A DNA stretch of 64,000 bases from contig JANQOU010000006.1 of the NCBI GenBank assembly GCA_028285585.1, forward strand, positions 372,001-436,000, read 5' to 3'. The notes beneath the pieces are model-generated. The model had not been told where the DNA came from. It saw only the letters and a list, made by a program, of their open reading frames with translations, and ran no database searches. Source of the stretch: Acidimicrobiia bacterium (lineage in GTDB: Bacteria > Actinomycetota > Acidimicrobiia > Spongiisociales > ZC4RG35). Of the stretch, positions 52,871-63,796 are shown one piece after another. Both the position numbers and the translations under genes were made by a program. The stretch's first letter is position 1. The number at the start of each line of letters is the position of its first letter.

Positions 52871-54067
52871 TCACCCGCAGATCGACTTCACTAGCGGGTA
52901 AGGGTTGACGGCTGCTCCACCTCCCGGGTGGAACTCGAAGTGGAGATGTGGCAGCCAGCTGGGCGCGTTGCCGGTGCTCCCGTTGTAGCCGACGATCTCG
53001 CCCTCAGACACCCTCTGGCCAACAGAGATGTTGGCGTAATCGTCGAGATGGGCGTAATAGAACTCGTCTCCGTTGTCGGCTCGGATCCAAAGCGACTTCC
53101 CGCCCAAGGTGCCAGTGGAGATTCGCCTGATGCGGCCGTCATAGATCGCCGCCAGCGGAGTCCCCCGCGCTGCGATCATGTCCACCCCCTCGTGGGTCCT
53201 GCCACCTGATCGTGGGGCACCCCAGGTGTCCGAGAAAGAAACGGCGCCTGCGACAGGGCAAGCGCCATTCCCGGAAGGCGGCGGAGGCGCCGTTGTTGTG
53301 GTGGTTGCCGAGATCGTTGTGGTGGTGCTGTCTGGGTCGGTCGTTGTCGTAGCACCTGGCGTAGAGGTTGTTGTTGACGGTGGCAGCGTCGTGGTTGTCG
53401 TGGTCGACGTTGCTCGCCTCGCCTCCTCTTCGGCTCTGCGTCGTGCCTCCTCCTCCTGGCGACGACGCTCCTCTTCTTGACGTCGCCGCTCCTCCTCTTC
53501 CTGTCTTTGCTGCTCGACAAGCTGGTCGTACACCAGCTGCGCGGCGGCCAGGTCTTCGGTCAGATCCGTCACGAGTAGCTCCAACTCGGCAGACACGACC
53601 TCCTGCTCAGCGGCGGCGTCGGCGAGGCGACTCGTCTGACGATCCAGCTCACTGCGGAACGCCCTGAGCTGGTCGATGACCTCGTCTTCGGTCCCACTGA
53701 CCTCCCGCAGATACTCGAGACTTGCTTCGTACTCGTCGTCGGTGGCGTTGAAAAGCAACGCTATCGGCGCAACCGAAGTGGAGCCCATATAAAGCTCGAC
53801 GGCGACCTCCTCCAGGCGCTGCTCGGCATCGGCCAGTTGGAGTCGTGCGTAGTCGATCGATTGCTCCAAGGTGCCGATCTCGTGCTCGAGCTCGAGTTGG
53901 CGCGCGTATGCAGCCTGGACCTGGTCCCCGAGCTCCTGGGACTCCGCCACCATCTCGTTCACCTCAGACCGGGCGCGGTCGATGTCGTCATCGGTCACCT
54001 GTGCCACGGCAGGCAGAGCTACTGACAGCACCAGCACACCGGCGGCCATGCGGCTCACCCGTCTCAC
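52871..54067 (-). CDS. Secreted M23 peptidase with coiled coil
   Basis: 398 residues. Signal peptide (1-22), a long coiled coil (about 25-215) that ends in repeated EEERRRQ/EEEARRRA blocks, a Thr-rich linker and a C-terminal LytM/M23 domain with the metal ligands HEGVD and HLHFE. The layout matches EnvC-like or actinobacterial cell-wall hydrolases that cut peptidoglycan during division. All zinc ligands seem present (H-x3-D, H-x-H). Start overlaps the MBL gene stop (ATGA). Confidence 0.88.
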   Translation of the reverse strand: MRRVSRMAAGVLVLSVALPAVAQVTDDDIDRARSEVNEMVAESQELGDQVQAAYARQLELEHEIGTLEQSIDYARLQLADAEQRLEEVAVELYMGSTSVAPIALLFNATDDEYEASLEYLREVSGTEDEVIDQLRAFRSELDRQTSRLADAAAEQEVVSAELELLVTDLTEDLAAAQLVYDQLVEQQRQEEEERRRQEEERRRQEEEARRRAEEEARRATSTTTTTTLPPSTTTSTPGATTTTDPDSTTTTISATTTTTAPPPPSGNGACPVAGAVSFSDTWGAPRSGGRTHEGVDMIAARGTPLAAIYDGRIRRISTGTLGGKSLWIRADNGDEFYYAHLDDYANISVGQRVSEGEIVGYNGSTGNAPSWLPHLHFEFHPGGGAAVNPYPLVKSICG

Positions 54068-54834
54068 ATCGCCTCCACCGGACGAACCCGGCTTCCATCA
54101 AAGACGACCTGGCCTTCTGCCTTGAGAAGCTCGATGTGTGCGGTCACGGACTGCGCCGCCAGCGGGTGTAGGGAGGTATCGACATCGGAATACACATGTT
54201 CCACGATTTCGGAGACTGTGGAGTTCCCGTCAGTGATCGTTTCGAGAATCTGGCCGTGCCGTTGCAGGCGGTGTGCGAGATACCAGTCAATCACCTCGTC
54301 AGGCCGATCCATCTCGTCGCCATGACCAGGGCACAGCCGGGTGAGGCCCGTGTTGTGGAGCTTGCGCAGAGAGCTCAGGTAGGTGCCCATCTGCTCGACC
54401 ATCACCGACGACCCACCCATGATGTGATCACCGGTGAAAAGCACGTCGCCAGCGCGGAAACAGAGATGGTCCTGGGCGTGACCCGGAGTGTGAACCACCT
54501 CGAGCCGAAGCTCTCCCACCGAGTAGTGGGCACCGTCCAACAGCCGCTCGTCAGGGTCGAACATCGGCCCCGGAGCATGGCCCACGGCAGGAACACCGAG
54601 GTCCGCTGCAAGTGGGTTGGCAAGAGGGGCATGGTCGATATGGGTGTGAGTGACCATCACCGCCACTACCTGTCGGTCACCGACCTTGTCGACGATGGCT
54701 CTCCCGTGTTTGGTGTCCACCGGGCCCGGATCGATCACCACCACTGATCCATCTCCATCGTCCAGAATCCATGTGTTGGTTCCCGGGCCGGTGAACACGC
54801 CGGGGTTGTTTGCCAGGACTCGGTCGATCCTCAC
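54064..54834 (-). CDS. Metallo-beta-lactamase-fold hydrolase, LACTB2-like
   Basis: 256 residues from GTG 54834, which overlaps the NUDIX stop (GTGA); the 56 extra residues in the long ORF belong to the shadow of the NUDIX gene. Metal ligands are visible as THTHIDH, HTPGHAQ, TGDH and CPGHGDE. A C-terminal winged-helix-like part follows (DWYLAHRLQRHGQILETI). Related enzymes cut RNA or hydrolyse thioesters; the substrate here is unknown. Confidence 0.88.
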   Translation of the reverse strand: MRIDRVLANNPGVFTGPGTNTWILDDGDGSVVVIDPGPVDTKHGRAIVDKVGDRQVVAVMVTHTHIDHAPLANPLAADLGVPAVGHAPGPMFDPDERLLDGAHYSVGELRLEVVHTPGHAQDHLCFRAGDVLFTGDHIMGGSSVMVEQMGTYLSSLRKLHNTGLTRLCPGHGDEMDRPDEVIDWYLAHRLQRHGQILETITDGNSTVSEIVEHVYSDVDTSLHPLAAQSVTAHIELLKAEGQVVFDGSRVRPVEAM

Positions 54835-55535
54835 GGCAGCCCCGCAGGAAGGTGGATGGGGACGAGCGAGCCGTCCTCCATGACCTTCGGCTCGATCAGG
54901 GTCCGGCCATCGGCGCCCTGGGCCGAGTCGACGGCGTCTTCGATCGAATGACGCCTCTCGAGCCAGCGCAGGTGAGCGAGGGTGGGAAGGATCATGCGCC
55001 AAATCCCCTTCTCATGACGATGGAGCGCCTCCGCGGCTGTGACCCAGTCGAAATCGACCAGCTCGTCCGCATCCAGGAGGACGTCAGGCGTTGAGGTGAC
55101 CGGCAAGAGGTAGAACATGGTATCGAACCGACGAGGCGCCAACTCAGGGGTGACCCACCGCGAGACCAGCACGAGATCGTCTCCCGTCAATGTGGAGCCT
55201 CCCTTGTCGAGCTCACGAAAGAGGTCTTCGTCACGGGCCCGCGGGGCGCGGGCAACACCGTCAGTGGTCACAGCGAGCCCGGTCTCCTCAGCCAACTCGC
55301 GCAAAGCAGCTGAACGAAACTGCTGGTCTTCCTGGTCGCCGGTCACCACCTTGCGAGCGAGCCCCGAACGATCGATCGCATCTACCTTTCCACCAGGAAA
55401 GACGACGATCCCGCCGAAGAATCCACGCTGTGGCCGCTCAACCATGAGCACTTCGATCCCATGTGACGCCGGGCGAAGCAAGATCACGCTTGCGGCGAGA
55501 TCGGGGGCTGTGGGAGAGGAAGCCAAGACGTCCAT
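54831..55535 (-). CDS. NUDIX hydrolase, NUDT19-like
   Basis: 234 residues from ATG 55535. The NUDIX box is split: GGKVDAID, then an insert of about 20 residues, then AALRELAEETGL. Split boxes of this kind are typical of the NUDT7/NUDT19-like group that hydrolyses CoA derivatives. The C-terminus holds WVTAAEAL, the usual outer loop. Overlaps the MBL gene by 4 bp and is divergent from selA (39 bp between starts). Confidence 0.85.
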   Translation of the reverse strand: MDVLASSPTAPDLAASVILLRPASHGIEVLMVERPQRGFFGGIVVFPGGKVDAIDRSGLARKVVTGDQEDQQFRSAALRELAEETGLAVTTDGVARAPRARDEDLFRELDKGGSTLTGDDLVLVSRWVTPELAPRRFDTMFYLLPVTSTPDVLLDADELVDFDWVTAAEALHRHEKGIWRMILPTLAHLRWLERRHSIEDAVDSAQGADGRTLIEPKVMEDGSLVPIHLPAGLP

Positions 55536-55574
55536 CCTAAGAATCTGCTTCTTCGGGTCTGGCACACTGGAACC

Positions 55575-58660
<3,086 letters not shown>

Positions 58661-58692
58661 GCCCTATCTGGTGTCTTGCCGCTATGCCGGGG

Positions 58693-58941
58693 TCAGCTGA
58701 CGAGGGTTACGTTCCTCCGCTCGACCTCAGTGAGCCCTCCCCAGATTCCGAAGGGCTCCCGGATGGCGACTGCGTGCTGTGAGCAAGGTTCCTGTACCGG
58801 GCATACTCCACAGATCGCTTTCGCCTTCATCTCACGCCGCTCCCTCTCGTCCTTTCGCTCGAAAGTCGAAGGGGGGAAAAAGAGGTAGGCGTGATTCCCA
58901 CGACACAGCGCATTCAGCTGCCAATCGTCCGAATAGGACAA
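58693..58941 (-). CDS. WhiB family iron-sulfur regulator
   Basis: 82 residues. Cys spacing C13, C44-x2-C47-x5-C53, GIWGG and a basic stretch mid-protein (ERKDERERREMK). A second WhiB in the window, with the loop between C13 and C44 longer in charged residues. GGAGG Shine-Dalgarno is present. TTGATG and TAGCTT, 17 bp apart on the minus strand near 58970-59000, could be its promoter. Confidence 0.92.
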   Translation of the reverse strand: MSYSDDWQLNALCRGNHAYLFFPPSTFERKDERERREMKAKAICGVCPVQEPCSQHAVAIREPFGIWGGLTEVERRNVTLVS

Positions 58942-59010
58942 GTGCTCCTCCCGCTTCTAGCGACAACCGGAACGAAGCTACAGAACCGTGATTGGACCAT
59001 CAAGGGAGAA

Positions 59011-59028
59011 TTTGACATTTCTGTCAAA
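59011..59028. promoter_or_regulatory. Palindrome TTTGACA-TTTC-TGTCAAA upstream of whiB
   Basis: Exact 7-bp arms around a 4-bp centre, 70 bp upstream of the whiB start and 8 bp past the NfeD stop. AT-rich and lacking a GC stem, it looks more like a regulator-binding site than a terminator. Confidence 0.4.
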
Positions 59029-59036
59029 GATGAGTC

Positions 59037-60245
59037 TTAGTTTTCGCGGTCTTCTTCGAGCCGGTCCACTTCCAGGAACAACCCGTCGACACCGGTCACG
59101 GTGATCTGAGAGCCGGCGTCGAGCTTCGCCTCGCGATGCGCCGTGGCCCGCCAGCGAGCACCACCAACCTCGACGGTGCCATCCGGGTCGAAGTCGGCGA
59201 TGGCCACGCCTGTTCTCCCGATCAAGGCGTCACGACCAATGGTCGGAGTGGACAAGCGGGCCCGCTGCACGGTTGGCATGGCTATGAGAAAGAAGAAGAG
59301 GACAGCCAAGACACTGGGCAGCACCAGATACCAACGCGGGTCGATCTGCCCTCCCCCATCAACCAGGTTCATTCCCGCCACCTGAAGCATCACCGAGCCG
59401 ACGACGGTTAGAAACACAAGCCCACCCTTCTGGTGGGCAGCAGTGAGCAGCGCCCACCCCAAGAGCACAAGAGCTAAAGCCCACCAGTTGGTAGGCAGAT
59501 TGAGCACACCCCATCCACCGAGCATGAGCGAGATGGCGGCCACACCGGCGGCCACACCAGGGCCAAGTGCGTAGAACTCGAAAGTCACGATGCTCAACCC
59601 GACGAGCAAGAAGAAAAGTGCTGCCTCAGGTGTCACGGCCAATCTGAAGAACCGAGTGCCGAGGCCCGGCTTGATGAATGTCGTCTCCTTCAGGGTGACC
59701 CCGCCTTCGAAGTCGCGGATCGTGGTGACCGTCACCGGTCCATCGCGTGTCCACATCTCCGCGCCGTCGAGCTCTTGGAGGTACTGCCGGAGCGTCGGCT
59801 GGAGACGCAGACCCGACTCTTCTGCGGACTGGACCTCGCTGGACACAGAGTCATCCTCCCCAACCACAACGGGATCGAGCCTCCCGATCTGCGACCCGGG
59901 AGCAATGGCCGCCTCTGCCGACTCTGTGACGAGAAGGGCCGCTCCGCCATAAGCGGTCGCCGGGGCCGGGCCTACCCAAACCGCAAGTGGAAGCGGCGGG
60001 TTTGCCACCAGAGAGGCCACTCGCTCGAGACCTTCTTCGTCGAGGACTGCTTTGGAGTTGATCTGAAGAACCGCAAGCACCTGGCCGGTCGCCGCGGCAT
60101 CTTCGATGGAGTCAGCCATGAACTGAAGCGCGGATGCGTCGAGCGGGCCGCTGACGTCTATGACGTCGATGCCGCCACCGACGTCTTGAGCCGACGCGAC
60201 CAGGGGAACGGCCAAGAAGAACAGGATGAGGAAGCCTCGACGCAC
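59037..60245 (-). CDS. NfeD family protein with degenerate ClpP-class domain
   Basis: 402 residues from GTG 60245; the ORF runs further upstream only across the divergent gene. A signal peptide (about 1-20) precedes a ClpP/SppA-like domain (25-210), four to five membrane helices and an NfeD OB-fold at the end (RTGVAIADFDPDGTVEVGG). At the usual nucleophile site (SAG-type) the sequence reads AYGGAALL, without a Ser, so protease activity is doubtful. NfeD proteins usually partner SPFH proteins; one is at 18149. Confidence 0.82.
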   Translation of the reverse strand: MRRGFLILFFLAVPLVASAQDVGGGIDVIDVSGPLDASALQFMADSIEDAAATGQVLAVLQINSKAVLDEEGLERVASLVANPPLPLAVWVGPAPATAYGGAALLVTESAEAAIAPGSQIGRLDPVVVGEDDSVSSEVQSAEESGLRLQPTLRQYLQELDGAEMWTRDGPVTVTTIRDFEGGVTLKETTFIKPGLGTRFFRLAVTPEAALFFLLVGLSIVTFEFYALGPGVAAGVAAISLMLGGWGVLNLPTNWWALALVLLGWALLTAAHQKGGLVFLTVVGSVMLQVAGMNLVDGGGQIDPRWYLVLPSVLAVLFFFLIAMPTVQRARLSTPTIGRDALIGRTGVAIADFDPDGTVEVGGARWRATAHREAKLDAGSQITVTGVDGLFLEVDRLEEDREN

Positions 60246-60327
60246 GACGGTCGAGATTAGAGGGGCCTGGGGCCGTATCGAATACCGCTGACGGAGCGGC
60301 GAATGTGTGGCGCTATCGTCCGGCGGC

Positions 60328-60738
60328 GTGTCACGAGTCCTCCTGGTTGCAGATGCCTCCTGGGTGGTCGATGGCGTCCGATCTTCGCTGGCCCTCGGTG
60401 ACTGGATCGTCGAAGAGGTGTCGGACCCGCGGGCGGTCGCCGAGAAGGCCGGTTCCGAGAGATTCGACGCAGTGATCGTCGACATGCAGGTCGGGAGCAT
60501 GGGTGGAATGGCGGTCGTTCGCGACATCCGCCAGTCCCTCTCCGACGAAGACCGGCCCCGAACCATCCTCTTGCTCGATCGGTCCGCCGACGAGTTCATC
60601 GCAAGACGAGCCGGTGCAGACGCCTCCGTGACCAAGCCAATCGTTGCCTCCGAGCTGCGAAAGGCGCTGGGCCCAGGTACGGCCGGCACCACCTCGGCCC
60701 CAACCTCTCGTCAGCGCAAGTCACGACCCAAGTCGTAG
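60328..60738 (+). CDS. Stand-alone response-regulator receiver domain
   Basis: 136 residues from GTG 60328. Receiver fold with VLLVADASW, phosphoacceptor Asp in VIVDMQVG and Lys in SVTKPI; the usual Thr/Ser of strand 4 is Asp (LLLDRSAD). No output domain, only a basic Ser/Arg-rich tail. TATCGT lies 8 nt upstream, so the start could be leaderless. It overlaps the next gene by one base. Confidence 0.75.
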   Translation: MSRVLLVADASWVVDGVRSSLALGDWIVEEVSDPRAVAEKAGSERFDAVIVDMQVGSMGGMAVVRDIRQSLSDEDRPRTILLLDRSADEFIARRAGADASVTKPIVASELRKALGPGTAGTTSAPTSRQRKSRPKS

Positions 60739-61136
60739 TGGCCGGGCGTCTCACCCGTGCGCTGATCGGTGCGGTGGCGGGCGGTATCGGCGCACTATTT
60801 GTCGTAGTCGTCATCACCCTGATTCGAGGTGGTTCCATCTCCAAGGCGATCGGTGGCCCCGACTTGTGGATAGTGGAGGGGGTGACCGTCGCCGTCGTCT
60901 TCATCGGTGCCTTCTTCTGGCCCGAAGACAGGGGAAGCGAGACGGCGAAGGCCTCACCGATGGTTGATGTGCTGTTCACTGCCGGCTTCGCAGCAGCCGC
61001 GGCGATCATCATCGGCGTGCTGATCGCGATCTCGCTGGACGAGTCGATCATCGACATCCTGACCAACCAGAGATTCCTGATTGTCTCCGGTATCGGCGTG
61101 GCGGGGGCAGCCCTCTCCGCTTGGTCCGGCGACTGA
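60738..61136 (+). CDS. Small four-helix membrane protein
   Basis: 132 residues from GTG 60738 (TAGTG junction with the receiver gene). Four hydrophobic segments: 8-28, 43-62, 76-98 and 110-128. No family recognised. Coupling to the receiver suggests a signalling or membrane partner, unproven. Confidence 0.65.
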   Translation: MAGRLTRALIGAVAGGIGALFVVVVITLIRGGSISKAIGGPDLWIVEGVTVAVVFIGAFFWPEDRGSETAKASPMVDVLFTAGFAAAAAIIIGVLIAISLDESIIDILTNQRFLIVSGIGVAGAALSAWSGD

Positions 61137-61151
61137 CGAACGGGTTCCCGC

Positions 61152-61433
61152 TCAGGCGACTTCCAGGAACTTACGAATGGCCTTGCGGATGACCTCGCTC
61201 GTAGTCGTATCGTCGGCATCAGCCCTGGCTTCAATTGCCGCACGCAACTCCGGGTCGATGCGAACTGGCACCACATCGGCCGGACCGGACCCCATGGAGG
61301 GCCTTCCCCTGCGGCGGGTCTTCAAGGTTTCGACGTCGTAGTTGGCCTCTGCGACCTCCGCGGCGAGAGCGTCGATCTCTTCGTCGGTCAACGCGCGACC
61401 ACTGCGGGTACGGCGAATCTCAGGTTGCTTCAC
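61152..61433 (-). CDS. Ribbon-helix-helix antitoxin-like protein
   Basis: 93 residues. The C-terminal 45 residues look like a ribbon-helix-helix DNA-binding fold: VVPVRIDPELRAAIEARADADDTTTSEVIRKAIRKFL. The N-terminal half is a charged, partly helical arm (DEEIDALAAEVAEA). Its gene overlaps the downstream-side partner at 61430 by 4 bp in reverse order (partner first), typical of a toxin-antitoxin pair. Confidence 0.75.
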   Translation of the reverse strand: MKQPEIRRTRSGRALTDEEIDALAAEVAEANYDVETLKTRRRGRPSMGSGPADVVPVRIDPELRAAIEARADADDTTTSEVIRKAIRKFLEVA

Positions 61434-61693
61434 TGCATGTCCTCGTTTGATGTTGGAAGTAGGCCGTAAAAAGTCGGGCGGAGCGGCATGGCGTGGATCA
61501 CGAGACCGACATCTCCGGCGACCTCGATCCAGATGATTTCGAGGAGGTTGCCGGCGTAATCCGCCCCGATTGCAAGAACCTTGGGCGGATCGTGGTCGGG
61601 TTCGAGGTCGACCACAGCGATGACGTGGTCGAGAGCGTGACGAATGGCTGCGACGCCAATCCCGTGTTTGTGCGCCGACTGGTGAATCTCCAC
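61430..61693 (-). CDS. Putative toxin of a type II toxin-antitoxin pair
   Basis: 87 residues from GTG 61693. Core features: HKHGIGVAAIRHALDH, LAIGADYAGNLLEIIWIEV and the end IHAMPLRPTFYGLL, a pattern I associate with small BrnT/RelE-like toxins paired with ribbon-helix-helix proteins. It precedes and overlaps the antitoxin-like gene. Biochemical activity is not shown by sequence alone. Confidence 0.6.
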   Translation of the reverse strand: MEIHQSAHKHGIGVAAIRHALDHVIAVVDLEPDHDPPKVLAIGADYAGNLLEIIWIEVAGDVGLVIHAMPLRPTFYGLLPTSNEDMQ

Positions 61694-61767
61694 ACCCGCA
61701 ATATCGTAATACGTAACCCCACGGGATGGAATGGTGTTGACGACTGAGGGATCAGCCGGAGTTGTGC

Positions 61768-62431
61768 ATGCCGATTCCTATCGATCTCGACGAGCCTCAG
61801 CCGCAAACTCCGAAGACGCAACGCGACATGCACACAGATGCGGACACATCCAAGGTATCCATCGAAACAAAGAGAAATTCGTCTATGTCGGGCACAACTA
61901 AGACTCCTCGTTCCGCGGCCCGAGTGCTTGGAGTTTCGCTTCCCTTTGCCAGCGCATTCATGGCGTCCGCGGCACCCGTTGGAGCATCCGCCGCGGTCAC
62001 CGACACGAAGAGGGAGTCGACGACCTCACGCGTCGATCTGACTACGCCGACCTCAGCAGAGGAGGTCATGGGCCTCTTGGAAGGCACCAGCGCGGGTTAC
62101 GTTGAACTGATTACCAAAGATCAGATCGGGGACCGCATCTACACAACGGGCTATAGGACCAGTAGCGGGAAAGCTCTCGCCGGCGGCGTACTCCGACGCA
62201 GTTGCAAAGACATTCGCCAATATCGCCGACGAACTGACGCGAACCGACGGGGACCCAAACACCACGACATCGGAAGTCGTTGCGCTAAAAGGGATTGTCA
62301 GCGAGATCGACCCCTCCACTCCTCGGATCGTGGCGGTGGTGGTTGCTGATGTGCATAACACCTCCAAAGCGCCATTCGTTCGCGACACCAAGATGGACAC
62401 CGACCCGCCTTGGCCGTTGATCGACAAATGA
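61768..62431 (+). pseudogene. Frameshifted gene for a secreted or membrane protein
   Basis: Frame 1 from ATG 61768 (GGAG 6 nt upstream; ATG 61885 is an alternative) gives a signal-peptide-like segment (ARVLGVSLPFASAFMASAAPVG) and a sensible stretch to about 62155 (VDLTTPTSAEEVMGLLEGTS). After that frame 1 turns Arg-rich and stops at 62349, while frame 2 becomes protein-like (GPVAGKLSPAAYSDAVAKTF ... WPLIDK) and ends at TGA 62429-62431. Frame 2 has no start codon of its own in this part. A +1 shift between about 62111 and 62165 would join them. The ATG of the next gene overlaps the frame 2 stop. Mutation, sequencing error or programmed frameshift cannot be told apart here. No family recognised. 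Confidence 0.65.
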
Positions 62432-63162
62432 ACGAAACGCCAACCTCGGGCAACGCGAAAGCTAATGCGCAGCATGCAGAGAACTCCCAATGTGAGATTG
62501 CGGTAGTGAACGATTCCATCATCGAGGGCCTGGCCTTGGTCGACCTGATGGCGGACGACGGCCTAACTGCATGTGCTCCGGAACGTCCGATCGATCTGAA
62601 CGCGCTTGGTCACTCCGTATTGGTCATCACGAGTTCGCTACTGCTTGGCTCGCTTCTCGAGGGTTCCTCTAACACTTCAAGGCACCGATCCGATCAGGTA
62701 GTCATTTGTCTATCCCCGAACACAACGCCCGATGAAACGTGTCGTCTGCTGAGCGCCGGCGCCACTTCGGTCCTGCCTCGCTCGCTATCGGCAGACTTGT
62801 TCAAGGCATCGCTCCGAATACTCCTGAGTGGCCTCTTCATTGTCCCTAACTCAGTAACTCAGCTTGCAGACCTGAGCCCAGTTCCCAGCCATCTCACGAG
62901 CGATCAGCAAGTTCTCTTTCGAAAGCTGGTCGAGTATCCAATGGTATCGGATCTCTCGACAGTGCTGGGGTACTCACGAAGCGCGGTTAATCGTCGGCTA
63001 CGAACCCTCTACAAATCGCTAGGCGTCACGTGCAGAGAGGAAGCCTTGATACTTGCAGGCCAACTCGGCATCGGGCGTCGCTTGGACGCAGAGATCCGTA
63101 GGAGCAGCTTGATCTGGGCTGACCAGAGGCCCACCGCCGCTGAGCCATACCGGCACTCATGA
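62428..63162 (+). CDS. Orphan NarL/LuxR-like regulator with degenerate receiver
   Basis: 244 residues from ATG 62428, which overlaps the stop of the frameshifted gene. The C-terminal 65 residues form a LuxR/NarL-type helix-turn-helix (LTSDQQVLFRKLVEYPMVSD, LGYSRSAVNRRLRTLYKSLG). The N-terminal 130 resemble a receiver (SIIEGLALVDLMADDG, DETCRLLSAGATSVLPRSL) but lack a clear phosphoacceptor Asp. Codon use is less GC-biased than the chromosome to its left, suggesting transfer. Target unknown. Confidence 0.7.
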   Translation: MNETPTSGNAKANAQHAENSQCEIAVVNDSIIEGLALVDLMADDGLTACAPERPIDLNALGHSVLVITSSLLLGSLLEGSSNTSRHRSDQVVICLSPNTTPDETCRLLSAGATSVLPRSLSADLFKASLRILLSGLFIVPNSVTQLADLSPVPSHLTSDQQVLFRKLVEYPMVSDLSTVLGYSRSAVNRRLRTLYKSLGVTCREEALILAGQLGIGRRLDAEIRRSSLIWADQRPTAAEPYRHS

Positions 63163-63174
63163 TGGCTCTTGCTG

Positions 63175-63215
63175 TGTCGGGACAACGACTTGTCACCCGC
63201 CCGACAAATCCTGTC
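63175..63215. promoter_or_regulatory. GACA/TGTC repeats before ECF sigma gene
   Basis: TGTC-GG-GACA (63175-63184), then GACA-N6-TGTC (63181-63194) and GACA-N5-TGTC (63203-63215) in the 103-bp gap before the ECF sigma gene. The symmetric arrangement suggests an operator, perhaps for the regulator upstream; no known consensus is matched. Confidence 0.35.
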
Positions 63216-63265
63216 CCCCGTGGGATAGCTCTGGTTCGTCATACTTCTAAGCACGTGTCAGCGAG

Positions 63266-63796
63266 GTGAGCGTCAACGAGTGTGGTACCGGCCCGGTCAA
63301 CGACAGTGATACTGCTACGCATCGGCAGGAGCCGTTCGAGAACTTCTTCCGCCGAGAGTACAGGTCGGTGTTGGCGATAGCCACCGCTCTTACTCGAAAA
63401 CGAACCGATGCCGAGGAACTGACGATGGAAGCATTCGAATCCGCACTCCGGCTCTGGGATAGGAACGACTTGAGAAACCCGAGCGCCTGGGTTCGCACCG
63501 TCGTTTCCAACAAGGCTGTTTCTCGCTACCGGCGAGCAGTCACCGAGGCTAAGGCACTAGTCCAGATCGCAGCTAGCGGGGACAAGCAGTCGACCATCGA
63601 CACTGACTCCATAGAGGTCTGGACCGCAGTCCGTAGGCTGCCCGCGAGACAAGCTCAGGCAATCGTGCTGTTTCATGTTGCGGGCTACAGCCGCCTTGAG
63701 ATCGCCAACTTGCTTGGTGTAGGGGAGGAAACGGTCAAGACTCACCTGGACCGTGGACGAGCACGCTTGGCAAAGGCTCTCGAGGTCCCGGAATGA
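63266..63796 (+). CDS. ECF-type RNA polymerase sigma factor
   Basis: 176 residues. Region 2 (FENFFRREYRSVLAIATALTRKRTDAEELTMEAFESALRLWDR) and region 4 (AVRRLPARQAQAIVLFHVAGYSRLEIANLLGVGEETVKTHLDRGRARL) are present with the short linker of ECF factors; the quoted blocks are partial. GTG start. It overlaps the next gene by 4 bp (ATGA), the usual layout of a sigma/anti-sigma pair. Confidence 0.88.
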   Translation: MSVNECGTGPVNDSDTATHRQEPFENFFRREYRSVLAIATALTRKRTDAEELTMEAFESALRLWDRNDLRNPSAWVRTVVSNKAVSRYRRAVTEAKALVQIAASGDKQSTIDTDSIEVWTAVRRLPARQAQAIVLFHVAGYSRLEIANLLGVGEETVKTHLDRGRARLAKALEVPE

